From NCBI GenBank assembly GCA_035565975.1, contig DATMRT010000148.1, positions 19,213 through 83,212 on the forward strand: a stretch of 64,000 bases of DNA, read 5' to 3'. Below, piece by piece: positions 48,657-57,430 of the stretch (within the stretch, counting starts at the first letter, position 1; each line of letters starts with the position of its first letter). Made by a program: the position numbers and the translations under genes. The notes below the pieces were generated by a model. That model saw nothing but the letters and a program-made list of their open reading frames with translations, did no database searches and was not told the origin of the DNA. The DNA comes from Ga0077530 sp035565975 (GTDB lineage Bacteria > Pseudomonadota > Alphaproteobacteria > Rhizobiales > Hyphomicrobiaceae).

Positions 48657-49757
48657 ATGTTCGACGCCAAGAGCCTACTCGAGATGATGGTGCAAGGTGC
48701 AGCACCGAGTGCATCCCAGTCCCGGTCCGGTGGTGGCGGTCTCGAGGATCTTCTCGGACAATTGCTCGGCGGTGCCGGCGCGCAGGCGGCGCCCTCACGC
48801 GGCGGAGCCAGCAGTCCGGGTGGCATTGGCGGCCTCGAAGATCTTCTTCGCCAGTTCGGCGGCGGTGGTGGTGCTCCCGCGAGCAGCCGGGCCGCTGCGC
48901 CGACGCCGAACGCCGCGCCGGGTGCCGGCCAGAGCGGCGGCAATCCTCTCGATGATCTTCTGCGCAACCTCACCGGTTCGCAATCGGGCGGGCAGGGTGG
49001 CTTACTCGATGTTCTCGGCCAGATCCTGGGTCAGGCGACAGCGGGCGTGAAAGAAGGCGCGCAGCGCGTCGACGACGCGACGGGCGCGTCGGGCCAGCTC
49101 CGCGACATCCTCACGCGCACGACCGGCAAGACGCCCGAAGAGCTGATGAACTCTGCGAAGGAGCTCGTCGAGAAGAACAAGGTCGGTGCAGGCGTCGCGG
49201 CAGGCGGTGCAGGCGCCGTCATCCTCGGCACGCAGACGGGCCGGGCGCTCGCAGGCAGCATCCTGAAGCTCGGCTCGCTCGCGCTGATCGGTGGCCTCGC
49301 CTACAAGGCCGTGCAGAACTATCAGGCCGGCAAGCCCGTGCTCGGCGGTCCGCAGGCCCTTGTCGAAGCTCCGGCGGGATCGGGCTTCGAAAGCCGTGCC
49401 ATCACCAACGAGGCCGCGCTTCTTTACATCCGTGCCATGATCGCCGCTGCTGCAGCGGATGGACGTCTCGACGAGACCGAGATGAGCAAGATCATCGGCG
49501 GCCTCAAGCAGATGGGTCTCAACAGCGAGGCCGAGGAGTTCCTTGCGAACGAGCTCAACAATCCGGCCACGACCGAGGAGCTCGCCAGCAGCGTTCGCGG
49601 CGATCCCGAAGCCGTGCAGGTCTTCACCGCGGCTCGTATTGCGATCGACCTCGATACGTCGGAAGAGCACGACTTCCTGGTACGGCTCGCCAATGATCTC
49701 GGCCTCGATCGCGAGCTCGTTGCGCACATCGATTCGACGGCGCGGCAGGCGGCCTGA
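48657..49757 (+). CDS. DUF533 (YebE-like, TerB-fold) membrane protein
   Basis: 366 aa. The N-terminal half is glycine-rich with short amphipathic repeats (GGLEDLLGQLLGGAG; GGLEDLLRQFGGGGG; PLDDLLRN-type unit; GGLLDVLGQILG), followed by a hydrophobic segment (AGVAAGGAGAVILGTQTGRA, LAGSILKLGSLALIGGLAYK). The C-terminal DUF533 domain has LLYIRAMIAAAAADGRLDET and ends in the helical TerB-like fold (DLDTSEEHDFLVRLANDLGL). Function is unknown; E. coli YebE is envelope-stress induced. Its repeated LEDLLxQ units and the DG-x-L-x3-E loop recall the repeat protein at 15768-16838. Confidence 0.85.
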   Translation: MFDAKSLLEMMVQGAAPSASQSRSGGGGLEDLLGQLLGGAGAQAAPSRGGASSPGGIGGLEDLLRQFGGGGGAPASSRAAAPTPNAAPGAGQSGGNPLDDLLRNLTGSQSGGQGGLLDVLGQILGQATAGVKEGAQRVDDATGASGQLRDILTRTTGKTPEELMNSAKELVEKNKVGAGVAAGGAGAVILGTQTGRALAGSILKLGSLALIGGLAYKAVQNYQAGKPVLGGPQALVEAPAGSGFESRAITNEAALLYIRAMIAAAAADGRLDETEMSKIIGGLKQMGLNSEAEEFLANELNNPATTEELASSVRGDPEAVQVFTAARIAIDLDTSEEHDFLVRLANDLGLDRELVAHIDSTARQAA

Positions 49758-49765
49758 GCTACCAA

Positions 49766-50164
49766 TCAGCCGCCGAACAGCACGGCGTGCATGATGCGCC
49801 CGGGCACGAATGTGAAAATGCCGGCGATGATCAGCGCGCCGGCAAAGAGGCCGATCATCGAGCGCTTGTGCCCGCGAATGTTACCGCGCCGAGCATACAT
49901 GACCGCGACCGGCACGAAGAGGATGACCCAGATCGACAGCAGGTGGATGACGCTGAAGCCTTGCCACTGGTTGATCTGGTGAATCCAGAACGAGTTGCCG
50001 GCGATCAGCAGCATCAAGCCAACCCAGACGTAGCCGAACGCCCGGTGCGGCCCGTCGCCCTTGATGCGCGCGAATTGCACGAGACCGAGAACGAACGCCG
50101 TCATCGCGGCGAAAGCGTGCATCTGAATGGCGGGGCTCGCCGAGAGCAATGGCTGAAGCGTCAT
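49766..50164 (-). CDS. DUF2306-like four-helix membrane protein
   Basis: 132-aa integral membrane protein with four hydrophobic helices (AFAAMTAFVLGLVQFARIKG; FGYVWVGLMLLIAGNSFWIH; IHLLSIWVILFVPVAVMYAR; MIGLFAGALIIAGIFTFVPG). The HRAFGYVWVGLML and RGHKRSMIGLFAG motifs resemble DUF2306. ATG 50164 overlaps the opgH stop (ATGA), so it is co-translated with the glucosyltransferase. The open frame further upstream is the shadow of opgH. A role in glucan modification or export is only a guess from position. Confidence 0.8.
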   Translation of the reverse strand: MTLQPLLSASPAIQMHAFAAMTAFVLGLVQFARIKGDGPHRAFGYVWVGLMLLIAGNSFWIHQINQWQGFSVIHLLSIWVILFVPVAVMYARRGNIRGHKRSMIGLFAGALIIAGIFTFVPGRIMHAVLFGG

Positions 50165-51966
50165 GACACCGCCTGTACCGCCCTGATCTCCGCCGGGGGA
50201 TCGAAATCCTCTGGAATGCCCGCGAGCCCGACCTTCTTGAACCAGCGGCCGAGCGACGGCGACGCCGTCAGCACCGCAAACGGTATCGCTACGAGATAGC
50301 CCGCCGTCAGCGGTAAGCTCCACCAGAATACCGCCGGCTCGATCAGCCACAGCAGGCCGCACACGATCACGCCGAACAGCGTCTGTGGCCAGAGCGACCG
50401 CACCGCCGTCGTCCACGAGATGCCATAAGCATCGCGCGATTGCCCGCCCCACACGACCGACTTCCCGAACGCGAGGCCGATCATGAAGATCGACGTACGG
50501 ATCGTCGAGATCGCGCCCTGCAGGAACGAGAACACCAGCTCCAGGACCGCGGAAACCGCAAACCGTAGAGGGCCACCGTAGCGCGCCACGCCACCCTTCG
50601 TCAGAACGGCGTCGATGAGCCCCGCGATCTTCGGGCTGAGGTACATGACGAAGAACAAAACGTAGAGGAAGATCGCCAGCCCCTTCGGATAGTCGGCGAT
50701 CGACTGGCCTTCCCATGCCGCAATCGGCAACAGCGCGATCATCAGCGTCCACGCCGGAATGCCGATGAACATGAGGATCGCCCACAGGAGCTGGAACCGG
50801 CTCATGGCGTAGAGCCCCGGCAGGTCCAGCAGCTTGATGTACTGCATGTTGCCCTGGCACCAGCGCACATCGCGCTGCGCGAAGTCGAGCATGGTCGGCG
50901 GGTTCTCCTCCCATGAGCCGTTCTCGACCGGCAGCACGCGCACCTCATAGCCGGCGCGCCGCATCAAGGTCGCCTCGACCTGATCGTGCGACAGCACATG
51001 GCCCCCGAGCGGCGGCTTTCCCGGCAGCAGCGGCAAATCGCAGCCTTCCACGAACGGCTTGATCCGCACGACAGCATTGTGTCCCCAGAAGGGACCGCAG
51101 TCGCCCACCCACCACGCCTGACCCATGGTGTAGGAGCGCATACCGTGGCGCATGCCGAACTGGAAAATGCGCGCGAAGGCCGACGACGAAGGCATCCCGA
51201 CGACCAGCGACTGCAGGATGCCGATCCGCGGATGCGCCTGCATCATGCGCACGAGCCGTACAATGGCTGGCCCCGCCATCACGCTGTCCGCATCGAGCGG
51301 CAGCATCAGCTCGTAGTCCTTGCCCCACCGCTCGCAGAAATCGCGGACATTGCCGGCCTTGTAGCCCTTGTTCTCCTCGCGGCGGCGGTATGTGATCCGC
51401 GCCGCATCGGCGTCCTCGGCCTTCCACGCTGCGATCGCCGCTTCCTCGGCGGCGGCCACTTCCGGCCGGTTGGTGTCCGAAAGCACGAAATAGCTGAAGG
51501 CCGAACCTTCGCCCGTCGCGTCGATGCTCTCCTTGACGATGCGCAGGCGGCGAATGGCGCGCGCCGGATCCTCGTTGCGCAGTGTCATGAAGACAGCCGT
51601 CTTGATGGTGATCGGCGTCGGCACGTCCCCCGCGCCGGCATAAGGCGCGACGGCGCCCATCGGGTCCTTATGGAAGTGCAGCAGCCAGAGCCCGATGACC
51701 GAATTCCAGAAGCCGACGACCGTCCACGGCGTGCCGAACGCGAAGCAGACGAACATGATGATATCGACGACCGTCCAGCCGCCTGCTCCGAGCACTTGCG
51801 CCCCGAGCCAGAGCATGGCGAGCCATGTCACCACGTTAAGCACCATCATGATCAGTCGGCGCCGGCTTAGCTCGGCGTTTGCCTGAAGCCCCGTCGGTAC
51901 GCTAAGGCTTGAGGCATCTGCGAGCCGCGCGCCGCGTGGCGCCGCATCATGTACGTTGTTGGTCAT
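50161..51966 (-). CDS. opgH: Glucans biosynthesis glucosyltransferase H (OpgH/MdoH)
   Basis: 601-aa inner-membrane family-2 glycosyltransferase that polymerises the beta-1,2 backbone of osmoregulated periplasmic glucans. It has transmembrane helices at both ends, the cytosolic catalytic core with LPLDADSVMAGPAIVRLVRM (DxD-type), FWGHNAVVRIKPFVEGC and the acceptor motif QRDVRWCQGN (QxxRW). The catalytic Asp segment HVLSHDQVEATLMRRAG is present. It is shorter than E. coli OpgH (about 850), as is usual in alphaproteobacteria. No opgG is adjacent; the downstream partner is a DUF2306 protein overlapping by 4 bp. Confidence 0.93.
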   Translation of the reverse strand: MTNNVHDAAPRGARLADASSLSVPTGLQANAELSRRRLIMMVLNVVTWLAMLWLGAQVLGAGGWTVVDIIMFVCFAFGTPWTVVGFWNSVIGLWLLHFHKDPMGAVAPYAGAGDVPTPITIKTAVFMTLRNEDPARAIRRLRIVKESIDATGEGSAFSYFVLSDTNRPEVAAAEEAAIAAWKAEDADAARITYRRREENKGYKAGNVRDFCERWGKDYELMLPLDADSVMAGPAIVRLVRMMQAHPRIGILQSLVVGMPSSSAFARIFQFGMRHGMRSYTMGQAWWVGDCGPFWGHNAVVRIKPFVEGCDLPLLPGKPPLGGHVLSHDQVEATLMRRAGYEVRVLPVENGSWEENPPTMLDFAQRDVRWCQGNMQYIKLLDLPGLYAMSRFQLLWAILMFIGIPAWTLMIALLPIAAWEGQSIADYPKGLAIFLYVLFFVMYLSPKIAGLIDAVLTKGGVARYGGPLRFAVSAVLELVFSFLQGAISTIRTSIFMIGLAFGKSVVWGGQSRDAYGISWTTAVRSLWPQTLFGVIVCGLLWLIEPAVFWWSLPLTAGYLVAIPFAVLTASPSLGRWFKKVGLAGIPEDFDPPAEIRAVQAVS

Positions 51967-52031
51967 CGCTGTGCTTGCTGGGATGTTGAGGGAAGGCCCG
52001 GTTCAAGGACGGGACGCGACATACCGGACCG

Positions 52032-53084
52032 ATGATGGCTGACGAGTCCAGAAATACCTCGGGAGAAATACCTCTGGCCAACGCCGCTCCGACCCGATCG
52101 TTCCCGGCTGCCGATCCGCCGCACGCCGCCCGTGCCATCTGGTACACGGCTCCGGGCACGGTGGAAATACGCTCGTGTACCCTTGCACCGGTAGAAGCCG
52201 GCCAGGCCATCGTTCGGACGGCCTTCAGCGGCATCAGCCGCGGTACCGAGCGACTGGTCATCAGTGGCGCCGTCGGTCAGCAGGAATGGGAACGCATGCG
52301 CGCGCCCCTGCAAGAGGGCGCGTTTCCCTTCCCAGTGAAATACGGCTATTGCGCGACCGGCACCGTGGAGGAAGGCCCCGACGCCCTGAAAAACCGCGCC
52401 GTCTTCTGCCTGCACCCGCATCAGGACCGCTTCATCGCACCGGTGGAGATGCTGGTCCCCGTACCGGAGGACGTTCCGCTCCGCCGGGCAACTCTCGCCG
52501 CCAACATGGAGACGGCACTCAATGCGGTCTGGGATTCGGGCGCTAGTGCCGGCGACCGGATCGTCGTTGTCGGCGCCGGCATCGTCGGGACGCTGGTCGC
52601 GTACTTGGCGGCGCGCCTCCCGGGCGCGGACGTAACGGTTGTAGATGTCGCGGACCGGGGCGGCATCGTCACCAGTCTCGGCGCCCGTTTCACATCCCCC
52701 GCCGACGCGCCGCGCAATGCCGACGTCGTCTTCCACACCAGTGCCTCGTCGCCGGGCCTCGCAACCGCCCTTGGATGCGCGGGTCTCGAGGGGACAATCG
52801 TCGAGCTCTCCTGGTATGGCGACAAGAACGTGGTGGCCCCGCTCGGCGGCGCGTTTCATAGCCAGCGTCTGCGGCTGCAATCCTCCCAGGTCGGACAGGT
52901 CTCGGCTGGGCGCCGCCCCCGTTGGAGTTACCGCCGCCGCATGGAGAAGGCCCTCGAGCTTCTCGCTGACTCCGCACTCGATGCGCTCGTCACCGACGAG
53001 ATCGCATTCGACGACGCGCCCGTCGCCCTGCCGCGCATTCTCGCGCCGGGCGCGTCCGGTCTCGCACCGGTGATCAGGTACTGA
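52032..53084 (+). CDS. Zinc-type (MDR) dehydrogenase-like oxidoreductase
   Basis: 350-aa medium-chain dehydrogenase/reductase. The N-terminal GroES-like part reads ARAIWYTAPGTVEIRSCTLA and FSGISRGTERLVISG; the Rossmann motif is GDRIVVVGAGIVGTLVAYLA. The catalytic-zinc Cys of alcohol dehydrogenases is replaced in the SGISRGTE segment, and no structural-zinc Cys cluster is seen. This matches the subgroup often annotated as zinc-binding dehydrogenase in Rhizobiales with unknown substrate. Either ATG at 52032 or 52035 can start it. It overlaps the convergent MgtC-like gene by 11 bp. Confidence 0.82.
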   Translation: MMADESRNTSGEIPLANAAPTRSFPAADPPHAARAIWYTAPGTVEIRSCTLAPVEAGQAIVRTAFSGISRGTERLVISGAVGQQEWERMRAPLQEGAFPFPVKYGYCATGTVEEGPDALKNRAVFCLHPHQDRFIAPVEMLVPVPEDVPLRRATLAANMETALNAVWDSGASAGDRIVVVGAGIVGTLVAYLAARLPGADVTVVDVADRGGIVTSLGARFTSPADAPRNADVVFHTSASSPGLATALGCAGLEGTIVELSWYGDKNVVAPLGGAFHSQRLRLQSSQVGQVSAGRRPRWSYRRRMEKALELLADSALDALVTDEIAFDDAPVALPRILAPGASGLAPVIRY

Positions 53085-54363
53085 AGCCCATCCAATCAGC
53101 GCCCAGCAGCAGCGCGATGGCGCCCGCAATGATGGCAGTCACCGAAACCATCGCCAAGAGCCGGCCCATGGCCGCTCCGCCGATCGACCACGCCAATGCC
53201 GTCTTGGTGACCGTATTCACTGCAACGGCGATGAAAATGGCAATTGCCGCGGTGTGGGCATCGCCCCCGGCGCCACGGGCCATGGAGAGCGTTATGGCAT
53301 CGACATCGGCGATGCCCGATACGGCGGCCACAAGATAAGCACCGGCCGAGCCAATAGCACTTGTAAGCAGCTTCGTCGTCAGCAGCACGACCCCGAGCAC
53401 GGCGCCGAATTTCAGCACGGTTCCGAGCTCGAACGGGTTCTCCAGCTCGATTCTGCCGCCGCTCGCCTTGCCTTCGTGCGTGCCACGCAGCATCAGCACA
53501 ACACCGCCAAGCGCCAGCACGGCCGCAATCACTCCCATGGGCGGCGCGACCACCCTCAGGAGACCGGGATTGATTACGCCCGTAACCACCAGCACCCGCG
53601 CCGCCATAACCGCGCTCGCGAACAGGACGCCTGACGCGAGCAGCGTGCTCTGGTCTCGATTTTCGCGTGCTACCTTGGCGAGCGTCAGTGTGGCCGCGGT
53701 CGATGAGGCGAGGCCTCCTGCGAGGCCGGTGATCGCGATGCCCTGCCGATCTCCCGCCAGCTTGACGGCGACGTATCCAACGAAGCTGATGAATGCGATC
53801 ATGATCGTCATCAGCCAGATCTCGTAGGGATTGAGAGCATCCCATGGATCGACGGTGCGATGCGGCAGTAAGGGAAGCAGGATGAAGGTCATGGCCAGCA
53901 GTACGAGAGCCGACCGAATCTCCTCGCGCGTCAGGCGCTGAAGCCATCCGTGCAGGACTGATTTCCAGGCGAGAAGGACGGCGGTCGCGACGCCGCCGGC
54001 TGCGGCGGCCTCGATCGATCCGAGAACGGCGAGCGCCCCCAAGGCAAATGTCAGCATCGCCGCGACCACAGTCGTCGCGCCGAAAGTCCCGTCCTGCGCA
54101 ATCTCGCGATAGCGGAAGAACGCGAAGATTATGGCGTAGACACTAAATGCGGCGCCGAGAGCTATGCCGCCGCCGCCGTCACCCAATGCCTTTGCAATTG
54201 CGCCCCAGACACCGCCCAGCAGACCGCTCAGTGCGAAAGTCCGCAGTCCCGCAGTGCGATAACCCTCCTCTTCCTCGCGTTCGCGCCAGCCACGCTCGAG
54301 GCCAATCAGCAGACCAACGGCCAACGCAACCGACAGGCGCTGAAACAGGTCGAAAGTGTCCAT
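53074..54363 (-). CDS. MgtC/SapB-DUF4010 family integral membrane protein
   Basis: 429-aa protein with about 12 hydrophobic segments. The MgtC/SapB signature appears at the N-terminus (LFQRLSVALAVGLLIGLERG, then RTAGLRTFALSGLLGGVWGA). The C-terminal DUF4010 part includes YVAVKLAGDRQGIAITGLAG, GLASSTAATLTLAKVAREN and AVSGIADVDAITLSMARGAG. ATG 54363 (MDTFDLFQRLSVAL) is preferred to the upstream open frame. Function is uncertain: MgtC domains modulate ATP synthase or magnesium adaptation in pathogens, but DUF4010 fusions are uncharacterised. Divergent from panB. Confidence 0.87.
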   Translation of the reverse strand: MDTFDLFQRLSVALAVGLLIGLERGWREREEEEGYRTAGLRTFALSGLLGGVWGAIAKALGDGGGGIALGAAFSVYAIIFAFFRYREIAQDGTFGATTVVAAMLTFALGALAVLGSIEAAAAGGVATAVLLAWKSVLHGWLQRLTREEIRSALVLLAMTFILLPLLPHRTVDPWDALNPYEIWLMTIMIAFISFVGYVAVKLAGDRQGIAITGLAGGLASSTAATLTLAKVARENRDQSTLLASGVLFASAVMAARVLVVTGVINPGLLRVVAPPMGVIAAVLALGGVVLMLRGTHEGKASGGRIELENPFELGTVLKFGAVLGVVLLTTKLLTSAIGSAGAYLVAAVSGIADVDAITLSMARGAGGDAHTAAIAIFIAVAVNTVTKTALAWSIGGAAMGRLLAMVSVTAIIAGAIALLLGADWMGFST

Positions 54364-54479
54364 TTCCTTGCCATCGATCGATTGGGCGCAACGTCCGAGC
54401 GCAGGCATTCGTTGCCGATGAGCGTACTCCCGGGCTACTAGAACGCCAACAGATTGCCCTGACACGGAACGAGACAGCT

Positions 54480-55310
54480 ATGAGCGCAACATCCATCAGC
54501 AAAGCACTGACGCCACCCGATATCCAGTCGCGCAAGAGCGGCACGCCGATCGCCTGCCTGACGGCCTACACCACGCCCATCGCACGCATCGTCGATCGCC
54601 ACTGCGATCTCATCCTGGTCGGCGACAGCGTCGGCATGGTTCTGCACGGGCTCCCGTCAACCGTCGGCGTGACGCTCGACATGATGATCATGCATGGCCA
54701 GGCGGTGCGGCGCGGCGCCGAGCGCGCGCTCGTCGTCGTCGATCTGCCGTTCGGTTCCTACGAGGGAAGCCCTGAGCAGGCCTTCCGCAGCGCCGCACGT
54801 GTCATGGCCGAAACGAGCTGCGGCGCCGTCAAGCTCGAGGGCGGCGAGAGCATGGCCGAAACCATCCGCTTTCTTACACGACGCGGCGTCCCGGTCATGG
54901 CACATGTCGGTCTGACACCGCAGGCGGTCAACACCTTCGGCGGCTACAAGGTCCAGGGACGAGGGGCCGGCGCCGAGCAGATACTCCAGGACGCCAAAGC
55001 GGTCAGCGACGCCGGAGCTTTCAGCGTCGTCCTCGAAAAGGTGACGGAGCCGCTCGCGCGGACCATAACCGAGTGCATCTCCATACCAACGATCGGCATC
55101 GGCGCGTCCGCCGCATGCGACGGCCAGATCCTCGTGATCGACGACGTCCTCGGCATCTTCACCGATTTTCGGCCGAAGTTCGTCAAGCGCTACGCCGAGC
55201 TCGGCCGTGAGGCAGATGCTGCAGCCGCAAAGTATGCCGCCGAAGTGCGCGAGCGCCTCTTTCCCGGCCCGGAGCACGTCTTCGGCGAGGCGGCAAAGCG
55301 GAACCCCTGA
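54480..55310 (+). CDS. panB: 3-methyl-2-oxobutanoate hydroxymethyltransferase
   Basis: 276-aa enzyme that converts 2-oxoisovalerate and methylene-tetrahydrofolate to ketopantoate, the first step of pantothenate synthesis. Motifs: IACLTAYTTPIARIVDRHCD, LILVGDSVGMVLHGLPSTVG, VVDLPFGSYEGSPEQAFRSA, then AVKLEGGE and VMAHVGLTPQAVNTFGGYKV with the decameric-site pattern. ATG 54480 gives the family start MSATSISK; the longer frame is a shadow of the divergent MgtC-like gene. panC is not adjacent. The Shine-Dalgarno is weak (GGAACGAGAC). Confidence 0.95.
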   Translation: MSATSISKALTPPDIQSRKSGTPIACLTAYTTPIARIVDRHCDLILVGDSVGMVLHGLPSTVGVTLDMMIMHGQAVRRGAERALVVVDLPFGSYEGSPEQAFRSAARVMAETSCGAVKLEGGESMAETIRFLTRRGVPVMAHVGLTPQAVNTFGGYKVQGRGAGAEQILQDAKAVSDAGAFSVVLEKVTEPLARTITECISIPTIGIGASAACDGQILVIDDVLGIFTDFRPKFVKRYAELGREADAAAAKYAAEVRERLFPGPEHVFGEAAKRNP

Positions 55311-55405
55311 AGTTTGGCGGACGCAGGCGCGCTTGCGCCGCGCCGCTCCGGCGGCCATGATCACCACATCCCGAAGCTGCGGATCTCATGAACAAGGAGC
55401 ACACC

Positions 55406-56425
55406 ATGGCCACCATGCGCTATCGCACGCTCGGACGCAGCGGGCTCAAGGTCTCCGAGCTCTGCCTCGGCACGATGATGTTCGGCGGCCCGACAGATCA
55501 GGCCGAAGCCCAGCGCATTGCCGACAACGCTGCCGAACTCGGCATCAATTTCATCGACACGGCCAACGTCTATGAGCAAGGGCGCTCAGAGGAAGTAACG
55601 GGGCGCATCATCAAGGCGCGCCGCAATCATTGGATTCTCGCAAGCAAGCTCGCCCAGCCGAGCGGGCCAGGCCCAAATGACCGCGGGCTCTCCCGTCGAC
55701 ACATGGTCGAAGCGGTCGATGATTCTCTGAAGCGCCTCGGTATCGACCACATCGACATCGAGTATATTCACCGCGTCGACCCGAGCGTGCCGTGGGAGAG
55801 CGTGGCCGAGACCTTCGGCGACCTGATCCGCGCCGGCAAGCTGCGCTACTGGGGGCTCTCGAACGTTCGCGCCTGGCACATTCCCGCGATCGACGCGGCT
55901 TGCCGTGCCGTCGGAGCGCCGGCACCGATCGTGCTCCAGCCCTACTACAATCTCATGAATCGGATGCCGGAGGTCGAGGTCTTGCCGGCCGCCCGCGCGT
56001 ATGGACTCGGTGTCGCGACCTACAGCCCGATCGCGCGCGGCATCCTGTCGGGGAAGTACCAGCCGGGCAGCAACGCGCCACCGGATACGCGCGCCGGCCG
56101 CAATGACAAGCGCATGATGGAGACGGAATGGCGGCCCGAGTCGCTTGCCGTCGCTGCGAAGCTCAAGGCGCATTGCGATGCCAAGGGCGTGAGCCTGATC
56201 CACTTCGCAGTGGCCTGGGTGCTCAACAACTCAGCCGTGACCTCGGTCATCGCCGGCCCGCGGACCTTCGAGCAGTGGGCCGTCTATCCAGGCGCGCTCG
56301 ATTTCACGTGGACGAAGGAGGATGAGGCACTGGTCGACAGCCTCGTCAGACCCGGTCATCCTTCCTCGCCGGGCTACACCGACCCCGGCTATCCGATCGA
56401 AGGTCGTTTCGCAAAAGTCGTGTGA
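55406..56425 (+). CDS. Aldo/keto reductase family oxidoreductase
   Basis: 339-aa NADPH-dependent TIM-barrel reductase. Catalytic tetrad: Asp and Tyr in FIDTANVYEQGRSEE, Lys in WILASKLAQ, His in DIEYIHRVDPSVP. The NADPH end reads SVIAGPRTFEQW. It starts MATMRYRTLGRSGLKVSELC. The ATG at 55406 is preferred because AAGGAG lies six bases upstream. The in-frame ATG at 55388 would put this ribosome-binding site inside the gene. Substrate unknown. Its stop is immediately adjacent to the convergent monooxygenase stop. Confidence 0.92.
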   Translation: MATMRYRTLGRSGLKVSELCLGTMMFGGPTDQAEAQRIADNAAELGINFIDTANVYEQGRSEEVTGRIIKARRNHWILASKLAQPSGPGPNDRGLSRRHMVEAVDDSLKRLGIDHIDIEYIHRVDPSVPWESVAETFGDLIRAGKLRYWGLSNVRAWHIPAIDAACRAVGAPAPIVLQPYYNLMNRMPEVEVLPAARAYGLGVATYSPIARGILSGKYQPGSNAPPDTRAGRNDKRMMETEWRPESLAVAAKLKAHCDAKGVSLIHFAVAWVLNNSAVTSVIAGPRTFEQWAVYPGALDFTWTKEDEALVDSLVRPGHPSSPGYTDPGYPIEGRFAKVV

Positions 56426-57406
56426 CTATCGGACGAGGCGCGCCGTCGATCGCAAAATGTCGGCGGCCTCCTGGACCATGCGCGACATGATCGTCTCCGC
56501 CGGCTCGACAGCGTCGATCAGGCCAAGCGCCTCGCCGGCGATGATGGGCGCGAAAGACGGATCGCCGGAAGCGATCGCGGCATGCACGCGCTGCGTCTCC
56601 GGCGGACGATTGGCCCGAAGCTCGTCCTCCTTGCCGTGCCAGCGATCGGTGAATGCGTTGCGCACGACGCGAATGTTGAAGCGGTCAGGCCAATAGCGCT
56701 CGCGCACAATATCCGTCGACGACGTGCGGAGCGTGTCGTCCCCGGTCGCCTCGACACCGGCCGTCTGCACGTTCGGATGCACCAGGGCCTCGGCGGCAGC
56801 CCAGAACCGCGTGCCTACCACGACGCCATCGGCGCCAAGCGCAAGTGCGGCCGCGAGCCCACGCCCGTCGGCGATACCGCCCGCAGCACAAAGCAACGTT
56901 TCGGGCGCCTCTCGTGTCAGCAGGTCGGCGATCTCCGGCACCAGTGTGATCGTCGCGCGTCGTGCGCCGTGGCCACCTGCTTCGGTGCCTTGTGCGACGA
57001 TAACGTCGGCGCCCGCCTCCAGCGCCTCGATGCAGTCGTTGCGTGACTGAACCTGGCAGAAAAGCAGCGCTCCCGATGCCTTGATCGCTGGCGCGAAGGG
57101 GCGTGGATCTCCGAACGAAAGGAACATCGCGGCCGGCTTGTGCGCCAGCATGACGTCGAGCAGATGTGGTGCCTGCGCCAGCGACCACGTGATGATACCA
57201 CCACCGATGCGCGTATTGCCGGCCTCCCGGAACTGCTGCTCGATCCATGGGGCGTCGCCGTAGCCGCCCCCGATGAGGCCCAAACCACCGGCGTTGGTCA
57301 CCGCGCTGGCTAGCGCCCCGCCTGCGGCCGTCCCCATCGGCGCCAAAATGATCGGATGCCGGATCCCGAGCTGTTGGGTCAGTCGCGTTTCAATGCGCAT
57401 CCACAT
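56426..57406 (-). CDS. Nitronate monooxygenase (2-nitropropane dioxygenase family)
   Basis: 326-aa FMN-dependent TIM-barrel oxidase. Motifs: RHPIILAPMGTAAGGALASA, VTNAGGLGLIGGGYG, LLFCQVQSRNDCIEALEAGA, DVIVAQGTEAGGHGARRA (phosphate/FMN loop) and LCAAGGIADGRGLAAALALG, ADGVVVGTRFWA. The start may be ATG 57406 or two codons later (57400), which has better spacing to a GGAAAGG. It is 24 bp downstream of an enoyl-CoA hydratase gene on the same strand, so the two are likely an operon. True substrate (nitronate or other) is not determined. Confidence 0.9.
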   Translation of the reverse strand: MWMRIETRLTQQLGIRHPIILAPMGTAAGGALASAVTNAGGLGLIGGGYGDAPWIEQQFREAGNTRIGGGIITWSLAQAPHLLDVMLAHKPAAMFLSFGDPRPFAPAIKASGALLFCQVQSRNDCIEALEAGADVIVAQGTEAGGHGARRATITLVPEIADLLTREAPETLLCAAGGIADGRGLAAALALGADGVVVGTRFWAAAEALVHPNVQTAGVEATGDDTLRTSSTDIVRERYWPDRFNIRVVRNAFTDRWHGKEDELRANRPPETQRVHAAIASGDPSFAPIIAGEALGLIDAVEPAETIMSRMVQEAADILRSTARLVR

Positions 57407-57430
57407 GCGCCTTTCCTGCTTCAGCCGTGC

